Counted from the first letter of the stretch, positions 7,822 through 16,984 are shown. The stretch: 20,469 nt of DNA from Betaproteobacteria bacterium HGW-Betaproteobacteria-2 (GCA_002842255.1 PHCM01000002.1:1-20469), one strand, 5' to 3'. Notes: a model not told the origin generated them from the letters alone. Numbers and translations: made by a program.

Positions 7822-7849
7822 TATTGAAGCTGGTGCCTTCGGCTAGAAT
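7822..7849 (+). promoter_or_regulatory. Candidate promoter for the 2OG oxygenase
   Basis: TAGAAT at 7844-7849 is a good -10 box. TATTGA at 7822, 16 bases upstream, is a weak -35 box. The site is 22 bases before the first possible start codon, which would leave a very short leader. The -10 box is convincing on its own; the pair is not certain. Confidence 0.35.
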
Positions 7850-7871
7850 ATGCGCAAATGCAATCACTTGA

Positions 7872-8618
7872 ATGGTTAATGTCCTGATGAATGATTCCAA
7901 ATTGATGGAACTGGCCGGCCGCATCGATCAGTCCGGCTTTTGTTTCGCGCCGGCGCAGGAGGTACGAGCCATCCTGCAATCGGAGGATGCGGATGCGCTA
8001 TCCGATTGGGCCGATTTCGCTGCGAGCTGGAACGATATGCCGCTGGATCAGTATATGGCCGATGGCGGCCGTTACCGCCGCCGCCGCTATGCGGTCATGA
8101 GTGCGACCGATTTGCCGGGTTCCGTCCGGTTGGAAGCACATCAGCCGCATTACCAGAGTCTGGATTACAACCGTCTGAACGGCGGCATTGCGCGCGAGTT
8201 CGAGCCAATCGAGCCCGAGGTGTTACGCAGCCAGAGTCTGCAAAGTGTCCTCAAGTTTGCCCATCAGCTGTTTTCCTGTCTGAAGCCGTCGCCGGCCTGG
8301 CATATCGAGCTGCATCAGTTCCGTATCGAAGCCAGTGGCGACCAGCAAGGCCGGCCGACCCCTGAGGGCGTGCATCGTGACGGCGTTGATTTTGTACTGG
8401 TCATGATGTTGCAGCGCGTCAATATCTCCAGCGGCACCACCACCATGCATGATCTTGAGTTGCGCACGCTGGACAGTTTTACGCTGACGGATCCGCTTGA
8501 CGTGGCGGTGGTCAATGATCATCGTTGCATGCATGGCGTGACGCCTGTAGAACAAATCGATCCGGGCAAGCCAGCCTATCGCGATGTACTGGTTGTCACC
8601 TTTAGAAGTAAATCCTGA
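7872..8618 (+). CDS. 2-oxoglutarate/Fe(II) dioxygenase family protein (2OG-Fe_Oxy_2, PF10014-like)
   Basis: This 248-residue protein resembles the 2OG-Fe(II) oxygenase group that includes the Bacillus L-isoleucine 4-hydroxylase. These enzymes hydroxylate small substrates, often free amino acids, using 2-oxoglutarate and O2. The metal triad is visible: His168 and Asp170 in GVHRDGVDF, and His221 in CMHGVTPV. A C-terminal arginine in VVTFRS is a candidate for 2-oxoglutarate binding. The segment HQFRIEA followed by PTPEGVHRDG is characteristic of the group. ATG 7872 is taken as start; ATG 7887 would remove five residues, and neither has a clear ribosome binding site. It is monocistronic by appearance, divergent from aas and followed by a hairpin. 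The substrate cannot be told from the sequence. Confidence 0.82.
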   Translation: MVNVLMNDSKLMELAGRIDQSGFCFAPAQEVRAILQSEDADALSDWADFAASWNDMPLDQYMADGGRYRRRRYAVMSATDLPGSVRLEAHQPHYQSLDYNRLNGGIAREFEPIEPEVLRSQSLQSVLKFAHQLFSCLKPSPAWHIELHQFRIEASGDQQGRPTPEGVHRDGVDFVLVMMLQRVNISSGTTTMHDLELRTLDSFTLTDPLDVAVVNDHRCMHGVTPVEQIDPGKPAYRDVLVVTFRSKS

Positions 8619-8622
8619 TTTT

Positions 8623-8654
8623 GCGGCAGCCTGATCTGACTTATCAGCTGCCGC
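8623..8654 (+). terminator. Stem-loop after the 2OG oxygenase gene
   Basis: GCGGCAGCCTGAT pairs with ATCAGCTGCCGC (12 pairs with one bulged C) around a short loop, starting five bases after the stop codon. The downstream sequence is AT-rich but has no clear T-run. It probably ends or protects the oxygenase transcript and insulates the sulfide operon downstream. Confidence 0.55.
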
Positions 8655-8709
8655 TGCCCGTAAATTCTCTTTGATTAATTAACATTTTCCGCTCGTTATT
8701 GACACACTG

Positions 8710-8737
8710 TTTGCAATAATATAAAAATATATATAAT
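8710..8737 (+). promoter_or_regulatory. Promoter of the ArsR-RND-SQR operon
   Basis: TTTGCA (8710-8715) is followed after 16 bases by a perfect TATAAT (8732-8737). A consensus TTGACA also lies at 8699-8704 with TATAAA 15 bases after it, so two overlapping promoters are possible. The region 8690-8768 is far more AT-rich than the rest of the window. The leader to the regulator start would be about 25 bases. Confidence 0.6.
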
Positions 8738-8747
8738 ATGTTTTTAT
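8721..8747. promoter_or_regulatory. Candidate ArsR/BigR-type operator over the -10 box
   Basis: ATAAAAA (8721-8727) and TTTTTAT (8741-8747) are perfect inverted arms separated by 13 bases. The centre falls at 8734, inside the TATAAT box. AT-rich palindromes overlapping the promoter are typical binding sites of ArsR-family repressors, including the BigR/SqrR branch. The gene just downstream encodes such a repressor, so autoregulation of the operon is the natural reading. Because the region is so AT-rich, some palindromic character is expected by chance. Confidence 0.5.
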
Positions 8748-8768
8748 TAATTTTATACAGGGTGTAGT

Positions 8769-9101
8769 ATGAACGTAGCCATAGATGTCATTGATTTGAC
8801 GGCCATGCGCGCTTCAAGCGACAAGGCCAGCGCATTGCTCAAGGTGCTGGCGAATCCTGACCGCCTGTTGTTACTGTGTCAGCTGACCAAGGGTGAGCAA
8901 TGTGTCAGCGACCTGGAACAGACCCTGGGGTTGCAGCAGCCTTCGCTGTCGCAGCAGCTTACCGTGTTGCGGCAGGCAAAGCTGGTCAGCACAAGGCGTG
9001 AAGGCAAGCAGATCTATTATTCGATTACCAGTACCGAGGCGCAGGCGGTCATGCAGTTGCTGTACAGCCTGTTCTGTCAATCCTGTCGAGAGGTGGGTTG
9101 A
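8769..9101 (+). CDS. ArsR-family repressor, BigR/SqrR/YgaV-like persulfide sensor
   Basis: This 110-residue protein is a winged-helix ArsR repressor. The DNA-recognition region reads LQQPSLSQQLTVLRQAKLV, followed by the wing REGKQIYYSI. Cysteines lie at positions 37 (LLLLCQL), 45, 103 and 106 (FCQSC). Cys37 and Cys103 correspond in placement to the two reactive cysteines of BigR, SqrR and E. coli YgaV, which form a disulfide or polysulfide link on meeting reactive sulfur and then release DNA. The typical metal-binding ArsR motif ELCVCDL is absent, which argues against arsenic sensing. It is the first gene of the unit, two bases ahead of the RND adaptor, and sits under an AT-rich promoter with a palindrome. 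The family is certain; sulfur sensing is inferred from cysteine placement and the SQR gene downstream. Confidence 0.87.
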   Translation: MNVAIDVIDLTAMRASSDKASALLKVLANPDRLLLLCQLTKGEQCVSDLEQTLGLQQPSLSQQLTVLRQAKLVSTRREGKQIYYSITSTEAQAVMQLLYSLFCQSCREVG

Positions 9102-9103
9102 GT

Positions 9104-10255
9104 ATGCGACTATCCAGTATCATGCCGCGGACCACAACAGTGAGCAGCGTGTCGTGCAGATACGCAAGTCGTTCGCGCCATCCGGGCGCTATTCTTCTCA
9201 GCACTATTCTTATCAGTGCAGCCCTGCTGTTTCAGGCGGGTGGTCATTTGCATGCCGCGGAAGCTGAAAAGTCAGAGGCATCCGGCTTGCGTACCCTGCT
9301 GGTGGGCGGTTCTCAGCAAGGGATGAGGCAGACTTATGACGGCACGCTCGAGGCTGTGCGGCAGACCATGATCGCGGCGCAGGTGTCCGGCACCATCGTC
9401 GAACTGCATGCCGCCGCCGGCGATACGGTCAGGAGCGGGCAATCGCTGGTGCGTCTGGACGCCCGCGAAGCGAGCCAGGGAGCTGTTGCCGCTGATGCGC
9501 AGCTGGCGGCATCGCAGGCACAGCTCAACCTCGCCAAACAGGAATATGAGCGCCAGCAACAGCTGTACGCCAAGAACTACATCAGTGAGGCGGCCTTGCA
9601 ACAGGCGCAGGCCAGATTCAAATCCGCCCAGGCAGAAGTCAACAGTCAGGTGGCGCAGGCCGGCATTGCTCGAACCCAGAAAAGTTTCAACATTGTGCAG
9701 GCACCCTATGCCGGCGTGATTTCGGAATTGCTGGCGGAAGTCGGCGACATCGCCCTGCCGGGCAAAGCCTTGATGACACTCTATGACCCGGCAGAGCTGC
9801 GTGTCAGCGTTGCGGTTCCGCAAAGTCTTGCGGCAGAGATCGAGCGCAGCTCGAACGATGATCTGCGGATCGAGATAGCGGGTCAGCCTGAATCGATCAA
9901 GCCGGCACGTGTGCAGTTGCTGCCGGCAGCCGACCCGCGTACGCATACCCGTACATTGCGATTGACCTTGCCGACTGATCTACAGGGCGTCAGCCCCGGT
10001 ATGTTTGCCCGGGTGACGCTGCCGGCCGGCATCAGGGCGGAGCAGACCGTGGCCGACAGGATACTGGTGCCGTTCAGCGCCGTGGTGCGGCGTGCGGAAA
10101 TGACCGGTCTCTACGTACTGAACAGCGCAGGCAAGCCCTTGTTGCGTCAGGTGCGGCTGGGTGCCGTCAGCGGCGACCAGGTGGAAATCCTGGCCGGCGT
10201 CTCCAGTGGCGAACGCATCGCGCTCGACCCGGAAATCGCGGCAGGCCAGCGCTGA
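9104..10255 (+). CDS. RND efflux periplasmic adaptor (membrane fusion protein)
   Basis: This 383-residue adaptor (HlyD/AcrA type) would bridge the RND pump and the outer-membrane channel in the periplasm. A hydrophobic segment near residues 30-52 ends in HLHAAEA, consistent with a signal peptide or anchor. Then come a lipoyl half-motif (VSGTIVELHAAAGDTVRSGQSLVRLD), here quoted in part as GTIVELHAAAGDTV, a coiled-coil hairpin rich in Gln and Ala, the second lipoyl half (APYAGVISELLAEVGD) and beta-barrel segments ending in VSPGMFARVTLP. ATG 9104 is preceded by GAGAGGTGGG; TTG 9098 overlapping the regulator stop is an alternative. It is tightly packed between regulator and pump, so translation is likely coupled. 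No metal-binding His-rich extension is visible, arguing against a CzcB-like cation system. Confidence 0.9.
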   Translation: MRLSSIMPRTTTVSSVSCRYASRSRHPGAILLSTILISAALLFQAGGHLHAAEAEKSEASGLRTLLVGGSQQGMRQTYDGTLEAVRQTMIAAQVSGTIVELHAAAGDTVRSGQSLVRLDAREASQGAVAADAQLAASQAQLNLAKQEYERQQQLYAKNYISEAALQQAQARFKSAQAEVNSQVAQAGIARTQKSFNIVQAPYAGVISELLAEVGDIALPGKALMTLYDPAELRVSVAVPQSLAAEIERSSNDDLRIEIAGQPESIKPARVQLLPAADPRTHTRTLRLTLPTDLQGVSPGMFARVTLPAGIRAEQTVADRILVPFSAVVRRAEMTGLYVLNSAGKPLLRQVRLGAVSGDQVEILAGVSSGERIALDPEIAAGQR

Positions 10256-10268
10256 TAGCGGACAAGAC

Positions 10269-13200
10269 ATGAGCGATCAGACCACATCACAGCAACAGAC
10301 AACGCAGGCCATCGGCGTGTCCGGCCGTATTGCCAGTTATTTCCAGGATGCGCGCATCACGCCATTGCTTGCCCTGATGGCGTTTCTGCTGGGCGCGTTT
10401 GCCGTCATGGTGACGCCGCGCGAGGAAGAACCGCAGATCGATGTCACCATGGCCAGCGTCATCATCCCGTTTCCGGGTGCCGCCATTCCGGATGTCGAGC
10501 AGATGGTGGCCATCCCTGCCGAGCAGGTGCTGTCGCAGATGCAGGGCGTGGAGCATGTCATGTCGGTTTCGCGCTCCGGCGTCGCCGTCATCACCGTGCA
10601 GTTCGAAGTCGGCGTGCCGCGCAACGAGGCGCTGGTGCGCCTGCACGACACGCTGCGCAGCAATGCCGACTGGCTGCCGGCCAACCTCGGCGTGCTGGAC
10701 CCCATCATCAAGCCCAAGGGTATCGACGATGTGCCCATTGTCACTTTCACGCTTTATAGCGAGCGCGAAGATGTTGGCAGCGATGCGCTCAACCGTCTGG
10801 CACACAGCATAGAAGCCGAACTTAAGCATGTGGCGGGTACGCGCGAAGTAGCCACGGTCGGCGGCGCCGGCCGTGCCGTACAGGTGCTGATCAGTCCGGA
10901 GCGCATGGCCAGTGCCGGCGTGACGGTGGCCGATCTGCGCAATGCCCTGGCTTCGGCCAACATGGGGATGCCCTTGGGTGACCTGCTCTCCGGCAATCAG
11001 CGCGTCGAGATCGTTGCCGGTGATTTCCTCGGCAATGCGCAGCAGGTCGGTGAGTTGATTGTCGGTGTGCATAACGCCAAACCGGTATTCCTCAGGGAAG
11101 TCGCCGAGGTGGTGGATGGCCCGCTGCCGGCAGCCAGTTATGTCTGGTTCGGCAAGGCCGGTGATGACGCGCGTGAGCATCCCGCCGTCACTGTCAGCAT
11201 CACCAAAAAGGCCGGCGAGAATGCCATCGATGTCGCCAATGCATTGAAGCAGCGCATGGAAGTGTTGCGCAACACCGTCATCCCGGACGATGTGCAGGTG
11301 GTGGAAACACGCAATTACGGTGAGACCGCCAATGACAAGGCGAAGAAACTGATCACCAAGCTGTTGTTTGCCACCGCCTCTGTCGTGGCGCTGGTGTTCA
11401 TAGCGCTGGGCAGGCGCGAAGCGGCTATCGTCGGTGTTGCAGTAATTCTGACTCTGACGGCGACGTTGTTTGCCTCCTGGGCCTGGGGTTTCACGCTGAA
11501 TCGCGTCTCGCTGTTCGCGCTCATTTTCTCCATCGGCATTCTGGTCGATGACGCCATCGTCGTCGTCGAGAACATCCACCGGCATCAGAAACTGCATCCG
11601 GAAAAGACCTTGCTGCAATTGATTCCCGGTGCCGTGGACGAGGTCGGCGGCCCAACCATCCTGGCGACGCTGACCGTCATCGCTGCGCTGTTGCCCATGG
11701 CTTTTGTCACCGGTTTGATGGGCCCCTACATGAGTCCGATCCCGATCAATGCCAGCATGGGCATGTTGCTGTCGCTGGCGGTGGCTTTCGTGGTGACCCC
11801 ATGGCTGGCGCGACTATGGCTGAAATCCAGCCATCACGAGGTGGCCGGGCAGACGAAGATCATCGCCGGCATTACGCGCCTCTTTGAGCGAGTGTTCACT
11901 CCGCTGCTGGATGCCGACCGCGGTGCTCGCAACCGCAAGCTGCTGGCGCTGGGTGTTGCCGTGCTGATTCTGCTATCGGTGCTGCTGCCGGTATTCGGGC
12001 TGGTGCATCTGAAGATGCTGCCATTCGACAACAAATCCGAGTTCCAGGTGGTGGTCGACATGCCCGCCGGCACGCCGGTGGAAAAAACCGCAGCCGTCCT
12101 GCGCGAACTGGGCGCACATCTGGCAACGGTGCCCGAGGTGACCAACTATCAGGCCTATGCCGGTACCGCGGCGCCGATCAATTTCAACGGTCTGGTGCGC
12201 CAGTATTATCTGCGTGCCGGCGGCGAAGTCGGTGATCTGCAGGTCAATCTGGTCGAAAAGCATGAACGTAAGGACCAGAGCCATGCCATCGCCGCCCGCG
12301 TGCGTCCTGCCTTGCAGGAAATCGGCCGGCGCTTCGGCGCCAACGTCAAGGTGGTGGAAGTGCCGCCGGGGCCGCCGGTGTTGTCGCCCATCGTCGCCGA
12401 GATTTACGGTCCGGAAGCCGCAGGCCGCCATCAGGTGGCGAAAGCGGTGCGTGCCGTGTTCGAACAGACCGACTATGTGGTCGATGTCGACGACAGCACC
12501 ATCGTCGATGCGCCCAAACTGAATCTGACCGTGGACCGGCGCAAGGCAGGGCTGCTCGGCATCTCGCAGGAGGCGGTCGTCACCACGTTGCGTGCCGGCC
12601 TCAACGGCGAGGAGATCACTTATCTGCACGACCAGAGCAAGTATCCGACCGCGATCCAGATGTTGCTGCCGCCCGAACGCCACGGTGAATTTGACAGCTT
12701 GCTGCAACTCACGGTGCGTTCCGCCGATGGCCGGTTGGTACCGATTCGCGAACTGGTGGATGTCACACCGACCACACGGCAGGAGCCGATCTTCCACAAG
12801 GATCTGTTGCCGCTGACCATGGTGGTCGGCGACATGGCCGGCAAGCTGGACAGCCCGCTCTACGGCATGTTCGCCATGCGCGGCGATATCCACAAATTGA
12901 TCGCGCCTAACGGTCAGCCGCTCGAGGAATATTTCATCCGCCAGCCGGAGGATACCTATCGAAATTACGCCATCAAGTGGGACGGCGAATGGCAGATCAC
13001 CTACGAGACTTTCCGCGACATGGGCGCCGCCTACGCCGTCGGCCTGATTCTCATCTATCTGCTGGTGGTCGCGCAGTTCGGTTCCTACCTGACGCCGCTC
13101 ATCATCATGGCGCCGATCCCGCTCACCATCATCGGCGTCATGCCGGGTCATGCCCTGTTCGGTGCGCAGTTCACGGCGACCAGCATGATCGGCATGATCG

Positions 13201-13502
13201 CGCTGGCCGGTATCATTGTGCGTAACTCCATCCTGCTGGTCGATTTCATCAACCTGCAGGTGCGCGAAGGCATGCCGTTCGAGCGCGCGATCGTGCAATC
13301 CGCCATTACGCGGGCTCAGCCTATCGTGCTTACCGCGCTGGCAGCCATGCTCGGTGCGTTGTTCATCCTCGATGACCCGATCTTCAACGGGCTGGCGATT
13401 GCGCTGATCTTCGGCATCCTGGTCTCCACCATCCTGACGCTGGTGGTGATCCCCATGCTGTATTACGTGGCCTACAGAAACCGTCTGCAGGATATTTCAT
13501 GA
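10269..13502 (+). CDS. RND-family efflux pump, inner-membrane permease
   Basis: This 1077-residue protein has full RND length and the twofold layout of a first transmembrane helix, large periplasmic domain, six helices, second periplasmic domain and final helices. Transmembrane helix 4 carries the proton-relay aspartates in GILVDDAIVVVEN (Asp427, Asp428), as in AcrB. The N-terminal region has the MVTPREEEPQIDV segment typical of the acriflavin-resistance branch. The reading frame is open further upstream, but that part overlaps the adaptor gene; ATG 10269, 13 bases after it, is the start. The substrate is unknown: the branch is not recognisably CusA or CzcA, as no methionine or cation site is apparent. 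Its place between a persulfide-type sensor and SQR suggests an exported sulfur species or a compound damaged by sulfide; this is inference. Confidence 0.92.
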   Translation: MSDQTTSQQQTTQAIGVSGRIASYFQDARITPLLALMAFLLGAFAVMVTPREEEPQIDVTMASVIIPFPGAAIPDVEQMVAIPAEQVLSQMQGVEHVMSVSRSGVAVITVQFEVGVPRNEALVRLHDTLRSNADWLPANLGVLDPIIKPKGIDDVPIVTFTLYSEREDVGSDALNRLAHSIEAELKHVAGTREVATVGGAGRAVQVLISPERMASAGVTVADLRNALASANMGMPLGDLLSGNQRVEIVAGDFLGNAQQVGELIVGVHNAKPVFLREVAEVVDGPLPAASYVWFGKAGDDAREHPAVTVSITKKAGENAIDVANALKQRMEVLRNTVIPDDVQVVETRNYGETANDKAKKLITKLLFATASVVALVFIALGRREAAIVGVAVILTLTATLFASWAWGFTLNRVSLFALIFSIGILVDDAIVVVENIHRHQKLHPEKTLLQLIPGAVDEVGGPTILATLTVIAALLPMAFVTGLMGPYMSPIPINASMGMLLSLAVAFVVTPWLARLWLKSSHHEVAGQTKIIAGITRLFERVFTPLLDADRGARNRKLLALGVAVLILLSVLLPVFGLVHLKMLPFDNKSEFQVVVDMPAGTPVEKTAAVLRELGAHLATVPEVTNYQAYAGTAAPINFNGLVRQYYLRAGGEVGDLQVNLVEKHERKDQSHAIAARVRPALQEIGRRFGANVKVVEVPPGPPVLSPIVAEIYGPEAAGRHQVAKAVRAVFEQTDYVVDVDDSTIVDAPKLNLTVDRRKAGLLGISQEAVVTTLRAGLNGEEITYLHDQSKYPTAIQMLLPPERHGEFDSLLQLTVRSADGRLVPIRELVDVTPTTRQEPIFHKDLLPLTMVVGDMAGKLDSPLYGMFAMRGDIHKLIAPNGQPLEEYFIRQPEDTYRNYAIKWDGEWQITYETFRDMGAAYAVGLILIYLLVVAQFGSYLTPLIIMAPIPLTIIGVMPGHALFGAQFTATSMIGMIALAGIIVRNSILLVDFINLQVREGMPFERAIVQSAITRAQPIVLTALAAMLGALFILDDPIFNGLAIALIFGILVSTILTLVVIPMLYYVAYRNRLQDIS

Positions 13503-13524
13503 TGTGTAAAAAGGAGAAATAAAC

Positions 13525-13734
13525 ATGAGTTCATGGCAAATTGTCCGTGTTGTCGCCGGTGTTTTCATTCTGTTGAGCGTGGCGCTTGGTGCGCCGTCCA
13601 GCCCGATCTTTGTCAGCGAATGGTGGCTGGCATTCACGCTGTTTGTCGGTGCCAATCTGCTGCAAAGCGGCTTCACGCGCTGGTGCCTGATGGAGACCAT
13701 CATGCGCAAGCTGGGTTTTCAAGCCGGTAACTAG
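13525..13734 (+). CDS. Small DUF2892 membrane protein (YgaP-like transmembrane part)
   Basis: This 69-residue protein has two hydrophobic helices with a short turn (VAGVFILLSVALG and the segment around WWLAFTLFVGANLLQSGFT). The pattern RVVAGVFIL, then small residues, then GxNLLQSGFTRWC resembles DUF2892, the domain that forms the membrane part of E. coli YgaP behind its rhodanese domain. No rhodanese domain is present here. A strong ribosome binding site, AAGGAGAAA, precedes ATG 13525. It lies between pump and outer-membrane channel genes. YgaP is partnered by the YgaV repressor in E. coli, so a DUF2892 protein beside a YgaV-like regulator is meaningful. Single Cys53 might carry a persulfide, but this is speculation. 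Function is unknown. Confidence 0.8.
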   Translation: MSSWQIVRVVAGVFILLSVALGAPSSPIFVSEWWLAFTLFVGANLLQSGFTRWCLMETIMRKLGFQAGN

Positions 13735-13746
13735 GTGATCAGGGAA

Positions 13747-15129
13747 ATGGGTATACGTGCTGTTACGATAAGCGCTTGCTTGCTGATGGGGTTCCATGCG
13801 TCATCTGCGCAAGCGATCGACCTGATGGAAGCCTGGCAGGGCGCGATCGGCAATGACCGCGGATATGCCGTGGCCGAGGCCGGCCATGGCGTTGTCGCCC
13901 CGCGGCAGAAACAGGCGGCAGCCCTCTGGCGGCCCAATGTGGTGCTCAATGCTGGTGCCGGTTATGGACGCGACAACACCGATACGCGTGGCGCCTACTT
14001 TGCCGGCCCCGGCTTCGGCCAGTCCGAGGATATCGCTTTCAGTACCTCGGTCAACAGCGGCACCACGCACAACTGGGCGCTGACGGCGACCCAGCCGCTA
14101 TATGACCCCAAGCGCCGCGCCGAACAGCAGCAGTTGCTGATGTCGGCCGACCAGTCCGACCTTGAATGGAACGCGGCCAGACAATCGTTGATGCAGAGTG
14201 TGGCCGAGCGCTATTTCGATCTGGCCGTGGCGCAGGAATCCCTGCGCGTCCTGCAACAGCAGAAGCAGGCGGTCGAACGGCTGGCGACCGAGATGCGCGA
14301 CCGCTTCCAGCTGGGCGCGACACCGATCACCGATACCCATGAATCCGAGGCGCGGTTGGCCTCGGTGCAGGCCCAGGTGCTGTACGCGGAGATGGAAGTC
14401 GAAACCAGGAAAAACATTCTGGCCGACACCACCGGGCTTTCCCCTGAACAACTGTTTGCCCTGTTGCCGCAACGGGTCAGCGAAGAATTGATGCAAACCC
14501 CGCTGGAGCAGTGGATCAGCGAAGCGGAAAGCGGCAATTTCGATATCCGCATGAAAGCCATCGCCGGTGATCTGGCACGGCAGGAAGCCCGCAAGTTCAC
14601 GCTGGAATCCTCGGTGAAACTGGATGCAATAGCGCAGGCCGGCCGCGATTACATCAGCGGTAGCGGTGATTTCGGTTCGGCCAGCAATGCGCAGACCAGC
14701 GGCATGGTCGGCGTGCAGGTGTCGGTGCCGCTGTTTACCGGCGGTTATCGCAGCGCCCGTGAGGAGGAAGCCTTGCGGCTGGCGGACAAGGCCGATGCCG
14801 AAATGGCACTGGCAAGGCAACAGGTCGCACAGTCGATACGTGCTACCTGGCTCAACCTGAAGGCTGGCAGCGGCCGCGTACAGGCGCTGACGCAAGCGCT
14901 GGAGGCGAGCCGTTTGCGGCTGGATGCGACGACGCTGGGTCATCAGGTCGGCGACCGCACCACGCTGGATGTGATCAACGCCGAGAATGATGTCGCCAGT
15001 GCCGAACTGGCGTTGACGCAAGCGAAAGTGAATCAGGTATTGAACCAGATCCGGTTGGCTGCTTTGGCCGGAAAACTGGACGAGAGTGTGTTGACTGTTT
15101 TTAACCGCGATATGCTGGCAGGAAACTAG
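13747..15129 (+). CDS. TolC-family outer-membrane efflux protein
   Basis: This 460-residue protein is the outer-membrane channel of the tripartite pump. A signal peptide ends in HASSAQA before Ile24; there is no lipobox, so it is TolC-like rather than an OprM-type lipoprotein. Two outer-membrane efflux repeats are visible: the first with LTATQPLYDPKRRAEQQ and RYFDLAVAQESLRVL, the second with VSVPLFTGGYRSAREEEA and the closing VGDRTTLDVINAENDVASAELALTQAK. These are the alpha-barrel hallmarks of the family. ATG 13747 has AGGGAA very close upstream. A GTG at 13735, directly after the previous stop, would add four residues and cannot be excluded. SQR follows after 30 bases. Having its own TolC partner means the unit encodes a complete envelope-spanning pump. 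Confidence 0.92.
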   Translation: MGIRAVTISACLLMGFHASSAQAIDLMEAWQGAIGNDRGYAVAEAGHGVVAPRQKQAAALWRPNVVLNAGAGYGRDNTDTRGAYFAGPGFGQSEDIAFSTSVNSGTTHNWALTATQPLYDPKRRAEQQQLLMSADQSDLEWNAARQSLMQSVAERYFDLAVAQESLRVLQQQKQAVERLATEMRDRFQLGATPITDTHESEARLASVQAQVLYAEMEVETRKNILADTTGLSPEQLFALLPQRVSEELMQTPLEQWISEAESGNFDIRMKAIAGDLARQEARKFTLESSVKLDAIAQAGRDYISGSGDFGSASNAQTSGMVGVQVSVPLFTGGYRSAREEEALRLADKADAEMALARQQVAQSIRATWLNLKAGSGRVQALTQALEASRLRLDATTLGHQVGDRTTLDVINAENDVASAELALTQAKVNQVLNQIRLAALAGKLDESVLTVFNRDMLAGN

Positions 15130-16431
<1,302 letters not shown>

Positions 16432-16482
16432 TGAGGTACCGATGTATCAGCCTTGTTTACTGATGTGTCGTTGATAAGATAC

Positions 16483-16514
16483 AAAAGGGAAGCCGTTTAC
16501 CGGCTTCCCTTTTT
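16483..16514. terminator. Bidirectional intrinsic terminator
   Basis: AAAAGGGAAGCCG and CGGCTTCCCTTTT form 13 perfect pairs around TTTAC, followed by a T-run on the plus strand. It ends the SQR operon. Read on the other strand the stem also ends in CCCTTTT, so it can serve the convergent lipoprotein gene. Confidence 0.92.
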
Positions 16515-16531
16515 CTTTCAAGTATTTGCAA

Positions 16532-16549
16532 CGTCGCCAAAAAGCGACG
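16532..16549 (-). terminator. Short stem-loop after the OsmB-like gene
   Basis: CGTCGC and GCGACG pair around CAAAAA two bases past the stop codon of the minus-strand lipoprotein gene. It is a weak stem without a T-run, possibly a 3' stabiliser in front of the stronger terminator at 16483-16514. Confidence 0.4.
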
Positions 16550-16551
16550 GT

Positions 16552-16767
16552 TTATTTGCTGAGGCCGTCCACTCCGTGGCCGATGACGCCCCCGATAGCG
16601 GCACCCCCGACCGTGCCCAGTGAACTGCCGCCGGTCAGTACCGCACCGGCCACGCCGCCAATAGCGGCACCGGTAGCAGCATTCTTTTGGCGGGTGCTCA
16701 TGCTAGAGCACCCGCTGAGAAAAACTACGAGTAATGCGAATGCAGTCAATTTTTTAAAGGACAGCAT
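16552..16767 (-). CDS. osmB: OsmB-like glycine-zipper lipoprotein
   Basis: This 71-residue protein has a lipoprotein signal peptide with lipobox LSGC (Cys20), then a glycine-zipper region including GAAIGGVAGAVL and LGTVGGAAIGGVIGHGVD. Length and pattern are very close to E. coli OsmB (72 residues), an outer-membrane lipoprotein induced by osmotic and stationary-phase stress whose biochemical role is unclear. The frame is open upstream to 16911, but ATG 16767 is preceded by TTGGAG at eight bases, and the sequence before it is unlike a lipoprotein. It is convergent with the SQR operon and divergent from the HDOD gene. No clear promoter could be assigned in 16768-16984. Confidence 0.85.
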   Translation of the reverse strand: MLSFKKLTAFALLVVFLSGCSSMSTRQKNAATGAAIGGVAGAVLTGGSSLGTVGGAAIGGVIGHGVDGLSK

Positions 16768-16984
16768 ATGGATCTCCAATAAATTAAACAACGAGACTCC
16801 CAATGCAACAAACAGGCCAATATAAAAGTCCTTGTTAAAACAATTGGATATAAATTCAGCGAGTATGATCAGATGAAATATAGTGAGAAATCTGTAGCAA
16901 ATGAATGACAAAGCCAGACTGAAGATTGGCGAAAATTTGCCGTATTGCTAAGTATCCCTTCAATGTCAGTGGCTTGGACCAAGA

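Noticed and set aside
10161..10268. Upstream extension of the RND permease frame
   Set aside because: It overlaps the end of the adaptor gene and encodes a segment unlike RND proteins; ATG 10269 is the natural start.
9104..13502. Heavy-metal (Cus/Czc) efflux interpretation of the RND system
   Set aside because: No metal-binding His or Met motifs are seen in adaptor or pump, and the regulator lacks the usual ArsR metal motif.
16768..16911. Upstream extension of the OsmB-like gene
   Set aside because: A lipoprotein signal must be at the N-terminus, and ATG 16767 has a good ribosome binding site.
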